Assembly (NCBI GenBank): GCA_052144935.1
Contig: JBKQPR010000216.1
Span: 1-7,196 of the forward strand
Direction: 5' to 3'
DNA length: 7,196 nucleotides
From: JOPF133 sp052144935
GTDB taxonomy: Bacteria; Acidobacteriota; Terriglobia; Bryobacterales; Bryobacteraceae
Shown here: positions 1-4,933 of the stretch, piece by piece
Position numbering within the stretch: position 1 is the stretch's first letter
Layout of the letters: every line of letters begins with the position of its first letter
Made by a program: the position numbers and the translations under genes
The notes under the pieces: generated by a model
Database searches by the model: none
What the model was told of the DNA's origin: nothing
Seen by the model: the letters and a program-made list of their open reading frames with translations, nothing else

Positions 1-82
1 CCGGTGGACGATCCGAGCCAGAGACCCCTAAGCTCGGAGCGGGCCAACTGCTGAACCCGGATGCCACAGGAGCAAGTAAGCC

Positions 83-607
83 TCAACGCATCAGTAGCTT
101 ACGGGTTTCGCGACAGAAACTAGCTAGTTGGGCGAAGTCGATATCGCCTGCGAACGCCTTATCAACCGCCTTCACATAAAGTTTCAAGCCGTCACTGGTA
201 AGCTGAATGCGATTGCTCAAACGGCCCGCAAGGTCTTCGATAAAATCGCGGGCGGCGACCGGATCACGGCGGGCGATAAGCCAGCACGGGACCAGCTTGG
301 TATCGGCATCAATCGCAGCCCAGAGCCATGCATCGCCAGCGCCGGGGTTCTTTTCGGCGATCTCAGGAGTGACGTTCTTCTGCTTGGCATAGACGTAAGA
401 CCAGCATTCATCGACCTGAATCCGCTGGCAATTCAGATTTCGGAATGTGGCATCCTGAAACTTGGCGCAGAACTCGCCCACTTCAACAAGAAGCCGCGCG
501 ACGGTCTTTTTGGCGATGCCCGTCATTCTCACAGTGGAACGCATGGAGCACCCTTCGATGAGGCAGTTGATGACTGCGGCGCGTTGTTCAGATGATAGAC
601 GGTTCAT
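83..607 (-). pseudogene. IS1-family transposase, truncated at the C-terminus
   Basis: Reads as the N-terminal two thirds of the IS1-like DDE transposases common in soil bacteria. Residues 1-45 (MNRLSSEQRA..., GCSMRSTVRMTGIAKKTVARL) form a helix-turn-helix for DNA binding. The catalytic part follows, with candidate acidic residues in QVDECWSYVYAK (D66), AAIDADTKL (D100) and LTSDG (D139). Recognisable similarity ends at about residue 161 (DIDFAQL). The last 13 residues (ASFCRETRKLLMR) do not look like the family, and the rest of the catalytic domain, including the last conserved region before the usual end at roughly 250-300 aa, is missing. The other two minus-strand frames close within a few codons, so a simple frameshift does not restore it. 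A deletion or insertion junction near 120-130 is more likely. The start was set at the ATG at 607 because the longer TTG-initiated frame from 643 begins inside the -35 box. The gene is probably inactive. The family is clear; the cause of truncation is inference. Confidence 0.85.
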
Positions 608-613
608 GTTTCT

Positions 614-643
614 ATTATGCTTGAGCGGAGCAAGCATTGTCAA
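614..643 (-). promoter_or_regulatory. Promoter of the transposase gene, giving a leaderless start
   Basis: On the minus strand a perfect -35 box TTGACA (643-638) is followed by an 18-bp spacer and a -10 box CATAAT (619-614, five of six consensus bases). Six bases (AGAAAC) separate the -10 from the ATG at 607. Transcription would therefore begin at or within a base or two of the start codon, and there is no Shine-Dalgarno sequence. The boxes are read directly from the sequence; the start site is inferred from normal sigma-70 spacing. Confidence 0.7.
617..637. promoter_or_regulatory. Palindrome inside the transposase promoter spacer
   Basis: A perfect 7-bp inverted repeat, ATGCTTG and CAAGCAT, with a 7-base centre (AGCGGAG) fills the spacer between the -35 and -10 boxes and overlaps part of the -10. 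Its position would let a dimeric repressor, perhaps the transposase's own HTH domain, block RNA polymerase. It would lie only in template DNA, not in the transcript, so an RNA-hairpin role is unlikely. The palindrome is seen directly; the operator role is inference. Confidence 0.45.
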
Positions 644-658
644 TAGAAAAATTAGTAG

Positions 659-688
659 TTGCGATAGATCTTGGCTTGGGTGTATTCT
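659..688 (+). promoter_or_regulatory. Weak candidate promoter for the 880 gene and its leader
   Basis: TTGCGA (659-664) and TATTCT (683-688), 18 bp apart, each match four of six consensus bases. Transcription from here would begin near 695 and give an approximately 185-nt leader containing all three stem-loops before the ATG at 880. The match is weak and could be chance. A TATTTT at 842-847 is an alternative -10 but has no -35 partner. Confidence 0.2.
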
Positions 689-709
689 GGAATGGAAGTA
701 AAAGCGAAA

Positions 710-824
710 GCGGTTCCTGGATACAGGCCGTCAAACCGAACCAGGAACCGCCAGCAGAAAGAGGGCTGCGATGAGATTAGCCATCGGCCCCTAGAAAGGG
801 CAAGCGGGCGGGGAAACCCGCCCG
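710..824 (+). ncRNA. Candidate structured leader or small RNA with three stem-loops
   Basis: Three helices occur in a row. Helix 1 is 11 bp, 710-720 (GCGGTTCCTGG) with 741-751, and has a 20-base loop. Helix 2 is GGGC (763-766) with GCCC (787-790) stacked on CGATG (769-773) with CATCG (782-786), with a 2-base bulge (TG) and an 8-base loop. Helix 3 is 8 bp, CGGGCGGG (805-812) with 817-824, closed by a GAAA tetraloop of the stable GNRA type. A short T run (835-839) follows 10 bases later. A seven-codon frame (MRLAIGP, 771-794) preceded by AAAGAGGG lies across helix 2. The gene at 880 begins 55 bases beyond helix 3 with its own good ribosome site, so this may be its 5' leader or a separate small RNA. 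I do not recognise it as a named RNA family. Base pairing is seen; function is unknown. Confidence 0.35.
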
Positions 825-879
825 TCACACTCTCTTTTTGTATTTTACCTGAATCTTGGCAGTTTTGGAAGGGAGAATT

Positions 880-1563
880 ATGGGCGAGGAGCCTAGCCAC
901 ATCGATGCCGCGATAGCGGACTTGGAGGGCTGGCAGGAGCGAATCTCCGCCGCTATCGAAACGTTGAGGGCCTTGCGCATTCAAGGCGGCTCGCTTCCGG
1001 GTGGGCCGCCGCCGAGCGACTTCTCGCGCGGGACCACCAATGGCGACATTTCACACGATGCGTTCTTTCAAATGACCGTGCCTGATGCGGCTGAAAAGTA
1101 TTTGGCGTCCGTCAAGAAAACAAAGCCAACGGCAGAGGTAGCCGCAGCACTCCTGAAGGGCGGCCTTAAGAGTTCGGCTAAGCGATTTCCGGCGATGGTT
1201 AATACAGTTCTATCTAGGGAGAGTCGCTTTGTGAGGGTCAACAACGAATGGGGGCTGGCCGCTTGGTATCCCGGCATGCGCAAGACTACTGCGGCACGCA
1301 AGCAGGTAACAACAGGAGAACCGCAACCGATTAGGGAACCGGCGACCAAAAAGCAGACCACGGGTAATGGTTTTGGGCCGGATTCCATAATGGGCCGCAC
1401 ACTTTCCTTACTGAAAGCTCATCCAGAGAAGGCGCTTGATGCTCCGACGATTGCACAACAAATCGGCGTTAAGAATGTACCTTCAGTAAGCGCTGCGCTT
1501 GCGGCGTTGTTCGCTCAAGGTCTGATAGCGCGCCCCAAGAAGGGACAGTACCAGCCAAAGTAG
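880..1563 (+). CDS. HARE-HTH-like and winged-helix DNA-binding protein (hypothetical)
   Basis: A 227-aa cytosolic protein with no signal peptide or membrane segment. Residues 1-33 are a probable amphipathic or coiled-coil helix (HIDAAIADLEGWQERISAAIETL). A Gly/Pro-rich linker follows. Residues about 61-130 resemble the HARE-HTH fold (AAEKYLASVKK, a Lys/Ala helix, then FVRVNNEWGLAAWYPG, the characteristic closing strand pair). A basic, Lys/Thr-rich linker (131-166) leads to a C-terminal winged helix at about 168-224 (IMGRTLSLLKAHPEKAL, IAQQIGV, SVSAALAALFAQGLIAR, KKGQYQ). In known proteins such modules bind DNA or chromatin-like complexes. The ATG at 880 is preceded by GGAAGGGAGA at 6-base spacing, and was preferred over an upstream in-frame TTG at 856 for that reason. 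The gene sits next to a transposase remnant and converges on a small basic protein gene 2 bp away. The domain calls are by eye and no specific regulon can be assigned. Confidence 0.75.
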   Translation: MGEEPSHIDAAIADLEGWQERISAAIETLRALRIQGGSLPGGPPPSDFSRGTTNGDISHDAFFQMTVPDAAEKYLASVKKTKPTAEVAAALLKGGLKSSAKRFPAMVNTVLSRESRFVRVNNEWGLAAWYPGMRKTTAARKQVTTGEPQPIREPATKKQTTGNGFGPDSIMGRTLSLLKAHPEKALDAPTIAQQIGVKNVPSVSAALAALFAQGLIARPKKGQYQPK

Positions 1564-1565
1564 TT

Positions 1566-1847
1566 TCACTTATCCCAACGCTTCCGTGCCGCCTTCAGTG
1601 CGATTTCGCGGCGACGTTCTGGCGACAGGCCATTCGCACGAGCCTTCCCGCCGATCCTCCCGCCACGCCGCCCCAACTCGGCCATCACGCGAGAAATCTC
1701 AGATCGGCTCGGTGGAGTCTCTACAATGGCAACCGGACCTGGAACCGCTTCGGTTTGCATCCGAATCTGGTGATGCGCAAGTTGGTTCATATCTAGCTCT
1801 GGGGGTCTTTTGACCTTCGATGCCTTTTTGGCTGCGGACTTCTTCAT
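1566..1847 (-). CDS. Small basic protein with an RRGGRIGGKARA / LSPERRREIA motif (unknown function)
   Basis: A 93-aa protein of unknown function. The N-terminus is Lys/Ala-rich (MKKSAAKKASKVKR), followed by DMNQLAHHQIRMQTEA and a Pro-rich linker. Residues 58-91 hold the conserved-looking core, LGRRGGRIGGKARA then LSPERRREIALKAARKRW. This two-part core (a Gly-rich basic loop, then a basic helix ending in RW) resembles a widespread group of 70-90 aa hypothetical proteins in soil bacteria. The strong positive charge suggests nucleic-acid binding, which is inference. A second Met at residue 20 (MNQLAHH) is a possible alternative start and matches where many relatives seem to begin. Near the chosen ATG only a GAGG two bases away could serve as a ribosome site. 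The gene's stop is 2 bp from that of the convergent 880-1563 gene, leaving no room for a terminator between them. Confidence 0.65.
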   Translation of the reverse strand: MKKSAAKKASKVKRPPELDMNQLAHHQIRMQTEAVPGPVAIVETPPSRSEISRVMAELGRRGGRIGGKARANGLSPERRREIALKAARKRWDK

Positions 1848-1991
1848 GCCTCATAGGATGGCACGTTTGCTTGAGCGGTTCAAGCTGCCGGAAATCGAAA
1901 GTAGCTCACTACCGGAAATCGGGCGGCCTGCCAGCCTGACTGACGAAAGCGTCCGTCCCACCTTGCTGCCGAATGACCTGCAACGCAGGCG

Positions 1992-2023
1992 GGCAGGCGG
2001 GCCCAGAGGGCGCCCCGCCTGCC
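1992..2023 (-). terminator. Strong GC hairpin just after the MBL-fold hydrolase gene
   Basis: A perfect 10-bp stem, GGCAGGCGGG (1992-2001) with CCCGCCTGCC (2014-2023) and a 12-base loop, starts about 20 bases past the stop codon at 2043. The position fits a terminator or an mRNA 3'-end stabiliser. No T run follows on the minus strand, so intrinsic termination would be non-canonical. Confidence 0.45.
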
Positions 2024-2042
2024 AACCGATTTCTCACAGCCC

Positions 2043-2945
2043 TCACTGCGCCGGCGCGATTTTCGCCACGCCCGGCTGGGTGTTCGGAAAGCGCTTCATC
2101 ACCTCCGGATCGTGCCCGGGCACCACCAGCTCGGGTTTGGCGGCCATTTGGCGCATGCGGTCCTGCGCGCGCAGGTTGGAATCCGCGTCCAAAGTCGCGG
2201 CAATCGGGACGTGCTTTTCCAGGTTCTCGTACAGATACATGTTGTCGCTGGCCAGCACCACGGTTCCGGCCGCCGTATTCACCGTCACGAACTGCGAGGC
2301 CCACGTATGCTTGCCACCGGTGTAGCAGGCGATACCGGGAAGAATTTCCTGCGCGTCGCCGTTCACGAGGCCCATGCGGCCTTGGAGGTTGAGTTTCACC
2401 GCGGCGATCACGTCGTCCGGGTCGATGCCGCCGTGCGTGCGCCGCGATTGCCACGCCTCGCCGGCGTAGTATTCCAACTCCTCCTTCTGCAGCCACACGC
2501 GCGCCTTGGGGAACAGATCCATGCCGTCGGCGTGGTCCCAGTGCATGTGCGTGACGATGAGGTCGGTGACCTCTTCGGGGTTCGCGCCGGCGCGCTTCAC
2601 GGCCTCGTCGGGCCGGACGAAATCGGTGACGTGCCACTGCCGGAAAAACTGCTCGCGGTAGAAGCCCGAGTCCACCAGGATGGTACGCCCGCCGCCGCGC
2701 ACCAGCCAGACCATCATGGCGATATCCAGCTTGCGCGCCGGATCGGCGCCCGCCACAAGCTGGTTGACGGCGAATCCCGGGATGGTGGCGTAGCGGATGG
2801 CGTACACTTCGTATTGCGGCTTGGCCTGCGGCGCGCCCTGCGCGTTGAGGTACGCGGCCAGCGGCGCGGCAAGGAGCAAGGCGAGAATCCATCGCCTACC
2901 CGCGACCAGGGCTTGTTCCTCTCCGGAGACACCACCACGTGTCAT
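2043..2945 (-). CDS. Secreted MBL-fold hydrolase, N-acyl homoserine lactonase-like family
   Basis: A 300-aa zinc-dependent metallo-beta-lactamase-fold hydrolase. Residues 17-36 form a signal peptide (RRWILALLLAAPLAAYLNA) with likely cleavage after LNA, so the enzyme is periplasmic or secreted. The metal site is complete: HMHWDH (H133, H135, D137, H138), H213 in GGKHTW, D234 in LASDNMY and H278 in VPGHDP. Y237 sits three residues after D234, as the catalytic Tyr194 follows Asp191 in the AiiA lactonase, which supports a lactonase-type reaction. Typical AiiA enzymes are about 250 aa and cytosolic, so an exported protein may instead act on other lactones or esters. An ATG at 2966 is in frame, but GGGAGG sits just before the ATG at 2945 (three bases away) and favours the shorter form. 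The gene is divergent from the small basic protein at 3099 and is followed by a strong hairpin. The fold is certain; the substrate is not known. Confidence 0.9.
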   Translation of the reverse strand: MTRGGVSGEEQALVAGRRWILALLLAAPLAAYLNAQGAPQAKPQYEVYAIRYATIPGFAVNQLVAGADPARKLDIAMMVWLVRGGGRTILVDSGFYREQFFRQWHVTDFVRPDEAVKRAGANPEEVTDLIVTHMHWDHADGMDLFPKARVWLQKEELEYYAGEAWQSRRTHGGIDPDDVIAAVKLNLQGRMGLVNGDAQEILPGIACYTGGKHTWASQFVTVNTAAGTVVLASDNMYLYENLEKHVPIAATLDADSNLRAQDRMRQMAAKPELVVPGHDPEVMKRFPNTQPGVAKIAPAQ

Positions 2946-2991
2946 CGTCCTCCCATTATGCGTCAATAATCGAACTCACGCCAGAAACGGC

Positions 2992-3018
2992 GCGCGGATT
3001 GCGCGGACTGCGCGGATT
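2992..3018. repeat. Three tandem 9-bp units (GCGCGGATT type)
   Basis: GCGCGGATT, GCGCGGACT and GCGCGGATT lie head to tail in the divergent intergenic region between the 2945 and 3099 genes. The middle unit differs at one base. It may be a simple sequence repeat or a protein-binding array; nothing in the sequence decides between them. Confidence 0.7.
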
Positions 3019-3031
3019 CCAGTTTCCCGTG

Positions 3032-3052
3032 GAAGTTTGCTTGAAGTTTGCT
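3032..3052. promoter_or_regulatory. Two GAAGTTTGCT direct repeats, 11 bp apart, above a promoter
   Basis: Identical 10-bp copies at 3032-3041 and 3043-3052 have an 11-bp period, so they face the same side of the helix. The second copy ends 8 bp before the -35 box at 3061, the usual place for an activator or repressor array. The repeat is observed; the regulator is not known. Confidence 0.5.
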
Positions 3053-3060
3053 CCTGTGGA

Positions 3061-3089
3061 TTCACTTCTCCGGATACTGCGCATATAAT
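3061..3089 (+). promoter_or_regulatory. Promoter of the small basic protein gene, nearly leaderless
   Basis: A perfect -10 TATAAT (3084-3089) lies 17 bp after TTCACT (3061-3066, four of six -35 bases). Only nine bases separate the -10 from the ATG at 3099, so the transcript would have a leader of about 2-4 nt. No Shine-Dalgarno sequence precedes the ATG. Confidence 0.7.
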
Positions 3090-3098
3090 GAGCTAATC

Positions 3099-3467
3099 AT
3101 GGCCCATGGCAAGAGCATTGACCCAGACATATTGCGCGCCGCGCTGACCGGATACCAGCACGAACGGGCGCAGATTGCGCAAAAGATCGCCGACCTCACC
3201 AGGCAGCTTGGCGGCAAGGGCGGTCCCGCGAAGGCGGAGGGCGGCCGGACCACGGGAATGAGCGATGACGGCAGACGCCGGATCGCCGCTGCGCAGAAAA
3301 AGCGCTGGGCGGCGCTCAAGAAAGCTGCTGGCGCGCAGGGGAAGAAAGCTGCCGCCAGGAAAAGCGGCAAACGCAGGATGAGCGCGGAAGGGCGCCGCCG
3401 GATCGCGGAAGCCACGCGGAAGCGCTGGGAAGCCTTCCGGGCAAAGAAGGCCGCGTCGAAGGCGTAG
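3099..3467 (+). CDS. Small basic protein with two GRRRIA...KRW repeats (unknown function)
   Basis: A 122-aa cytosolic protein of unknown function, very rich in Lys, Arg and Ala. Residues 7-37 form a probable coiled coil (DPDILRAALTGYQHERAQIAQKIADLTRQL). A Gly-rich linker (GGKGGPAKAEGG) follows. Two copies of a 24-residue unit then lie 40 residues apart: MSDDGRRRIAAAQKKRWAAL (from 54) and MSAEGRRRIAEATRKRWEAF (from 94). The linker between them is Ala/Lys-rich, as in histone H1-like tails. The unit shares the pattern of a basic helix with RRxIA...KRW with the protein at 1566-1847. It also loosely recalls NUMOD3-type DNA-binding helices (S-E-E-T-R-x-K-I-S), though no endonuclease is present. Nucleoid or DNA binding is inferred from charge and repeat form. 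The start at 3099 is set by the promoter 9 bp upstream; an in-frame extension to 3048 would cross the -35 and -10 boxes. The gene converges on the dehydrogenase pseudogene. Confidence 0.75.
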   Translation: MAHGKSIDPDILRAALTGYQHERAQIAQKIADLTRQLGGKGGPAKAEGGRTTGMSDDGRRRIAAAQKKRWAALKKAAGAQGKKAAARKSGKRRMSAEGRRRIAEATRKRWEAFRAKKAASKA

Positions 3468-3551
3468 AGACCGTGGCGCGGCGCGCCGCCGTACCAACGC
3501 CGGCTCCAATGGGCCGCCACGCAGTGTCGCACCCGTATCCCAGGTAACCGG

Positions 3552-4541
3552 TCAGAGTGCCTGAACCTCACGCCAAATCCCGGGATCGACGGGAACGCCA
3601 CGCGCCATGTTCTCCGCGCGGGTACGAAGGACCTGTTGGCCGGGATAGCGGACATGGGCGGAGGATTCGCCCTCCGCCGCACCAAGAGAGGCGATGATGG
3701 CGTCGGCCATCGAGCCGGTGTTGTCGAACGAAGAGAGGCCGAAGGCGACGAATACTTGAGATACGCCAACCTCGCGTTCCGGGTCGGCTGGAATCTGATG
3801 AGTCGCCGCGCCGCCCGACAGCATGGCAGCCATCATATCCAGGACCAGCGATAACCCCGACCCTTTCCAGTAGCCGATCGGCAGCGGCCTTTGCGAGATT
3901 TCGATGGCTTCCGGGTCGCGCGTCAGGTTGCCCTGGCTGTCGAAGCCGCCGTCCACGGGCAATCGCTCGCCGCGTTGACGATGGGATGCCAGCGCTCCGT
4001 AAGAGAACTGGGACATCGCTATATCGAGGACGATGTGTCCGTTGGCGCGGGGCACGGCGATCACCAGAGGGTTGTTGCCCAGCCGCGGCGCCGTGCCGCC
4101 CCAGGGTGGAAGGTTGGGGAGGGTATTGGTCCAGCAGATGCCGATGGCGCCGGCTTCCGCGGCCTGCTATCCATAACTGCCGCCGCGCATCCAGTGGTTG
4201 GTATTCGCCAGCGCCACCGATCCCATCCCTTGCGACTGCGCGATCTCAATGGCGCGGCCCATGCAGGCGTAAGCGTTCAGATTGCCAGGCCCGCGTTGTC
4301 CGTCCCAACGTTCCAACGCCCCGGCCTTGATCGCCAGCTTCGGCCGCGCGTGAATATCGATGCTGCCGTTGTCGATCATCCGGATAAAGCGGGGAAATCG
4401 GTTCACGCCGTGGGAATAGACACCGTCGCGCGTGGTCTCGGCGAACAGGCGCGCGCACAACCAGGCGCGCTCCCGCTCGAATCCGCGTCTCAACAGGATG
4501 TCCGCCAAGGCGCCGGCGAGGTCCGCGTATGGAATTCTCAT
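3552..4541 (-). pseudogene. Malate/L-lactate dehydrogenase-family (YiaK/DlgD-like) gene with an in-frame amber codon
   Basis: The frame spans 329 codons, about the length of E. coli YiaK (2,3-diketo-L-gulonate reductase, roughly 330 aa), and is homologous throughout. It contains DGVYSHGVNRFPRF (H44, the position of the catalytic His in YiaK), NTNHWMRGGSYG (H116), GICWTNTLPNLPPWGG, RLGNNPLVIAVPR and the C-terminal PIGYWKGSGLSLVLDMMAAM. Codon 125 (4169-4167) is TAG, directly after GGSYG and before QAAEAG, where the family has Trp (SYGWQAA). One G-to-A change from TGG explains it. No other stop or frameshift is present, so the lesion is recent, or is an assembly error, strain polymorphism or suppressed codon. 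The ATG at 4541 is preceded by AAGGGAGG two bases away. Relatives are cytosolic NAD(P)H-dependent oxidoreductases acting on sugar-acid, malate or ureidoglycolate-type substrates. The gene is divergent from the M20 hydrolase. Confidence 0.88.
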
Positions 4542-4641
4542 GGCCTCCCTTGTTCGACCCAGTGTAACGCCGGTCTGGGAGGCGAGCAGCCGCGAAAGCG
4601 CCTGCCGCGCATCGCAGGACCAACATCTTGCGAGGCTCGGT

Positions 4642-4665
4642 GGGGCAGGCGTTTTCGCCTGTCCC
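4642..4665. repeat. REP-like palindrome with a TTTT loop
   Basis: GGGGCAGGCG (4642-4651) pairs with CGCCTGTCCC (4656-4665) around TTTT, ten base pairs with one G-U. It is not next to a gene end on either strand, so a terminator role is unlikely. The form resembles dispersed intergenic palindromes of Acidobacteriota genomes, from memory and not checked. Confidence 0.5.
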
Positions 4666-4755
4666 CATGGCCCTGCGGACCACCAAAGGTATGAAAGCCC
4701 ATTTGGCCGGGGACGTATTTTCAGTAGTTTGCGCGGGGCCTTCAACCGTGCCGAC

Positions 4756-4772
4756 GCCGGCTTAAAGCCGGC
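4756..4772. repeat. Short palindrome GCCGGCTT/AAGCCGGC
   Basis: Two 8-base arms surround a single central base; as a hairpin it would form seven pairs with a 3-base loop. It is embedded in the same repeat-like tract as the element at 4642 and may be part of one composite dispersed repeat. Confidence 0.45.
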
Positions 4773-4780
4773 TGCGGCCG

Positions 4781-4815
4781 GGATTGGCTGCCCGGATTGG
4801 CTGCCCGGATTGGCT
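4781..4815. repeat. 13-bp tandem repeat, 2.7 copies
   Basis: GGATTGGCTGCCC occurs at 4781-4793 and 4794-4806, followed by GGATTGGCT at 4807-4815, with no mismatches. An exact array of this kind can change copy number by slippage. It lies about 110 bp upstream of the M20 hydrolase start. Confidence 0.8.
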
Positions 4816-4921
4816 AACCCACGGGTGGCCACGGACCGGCCAATCTCCAAGGCCATGCGTTTTCGCCCACCAACGGTAAGCGCCCGAACGGGTGTCGTGC
4901 ACGCCGCGGTGACAGGTGATG

Positions 4922-4927
4922 TATGAT
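4922..4927 (+). promoter_or_regulatory. -10 box of the M20 hydrolase gene, leaderless arrangement
   Basis: TATGAT (five of six consensus bases) is followed by exactly six bases (GCGGCA) and then the ATG at 4934. This is the same spacing as at the transposase promoter and places the transcription start at the start codon. The -35 region is weak (TGCACG at 4898-4903, 18-bp spacer), so the call rests mainly on the -10 box and on the lack of a Shine-Dalgarno sequence. Confidence 0.45.
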
Positions 4928-4933
4928 GCGGCA

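Larger units (their letters stand above)
4542..4933. other. Gene-free divergent intergenic region with REP-like elements
   Basis: About 390 bases separate the divergent dehydrogenase pseudogene and the M20 hydrolase. Open frames cross it on both strands, but their translations look like read-through of repeats and lack a ribosome site or any known domain. The region holds a TTTT-loop palindrome at 4642-4665, a short palindrome at 4756-4772, a 13-bp tandem repeat at 4781-4815 and a -10 box at 4922-4927. A weak TACACT on the minus strand (4566-4561) could serve the pseudogene but lacks a -35 box. Confidence 0.6.

Noticed and set aside
128..595. 155-codon plus-strand frame opposite the transposase
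   Set aside because: It is the antisense of a recognisable transposase and has no domain of its own.
805..839. Hairpin with GAAA loop followed by a T run as an intrinsic terminator
   Set aside because: The T run begins ten bases after the stem, too far for intrinsic termination, and no plus-strand gene ends just before it.
1909..2892. 327-codon minus-strand frame overlapping the MBL-fold gene
   Set aside because: It is a frame-shifted reading of the same strand, Arg/Gly/Ala-rich and low in complexity; the 2945-2043 frame carries the signal peptide and complete zinc site.
2112..2969. 285-codon plus-strand frame opposite the MBL-fold gene
   Set aside because: It is a His/Val/Gly-rich antisense reading without a ribosome site or recognisable motif.
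3475..3490. GC-rich palindrome (around CGGCGCGCCG) between the convergent 3467 and 3552 ends as a terminator
   Set aside because: The self-complementary core leaves no usable loop and there is no T run; it is likely a composition effect.
4167..4169. The amber codon as pyrrolysine or programmed read-through
   Set aside because: The position is a family Trp one base away from TAG, the enzyme family does not use pyrrolysine, and no methanogen-type context is present; a plain nonsense mutation is simpler.
3891..4694. 267-codon plus-strand frame across the dehydrogenase pseudogene and upstream region
   Set aside because: It is antisense to a recognised protein family and ends in repeat sequence.
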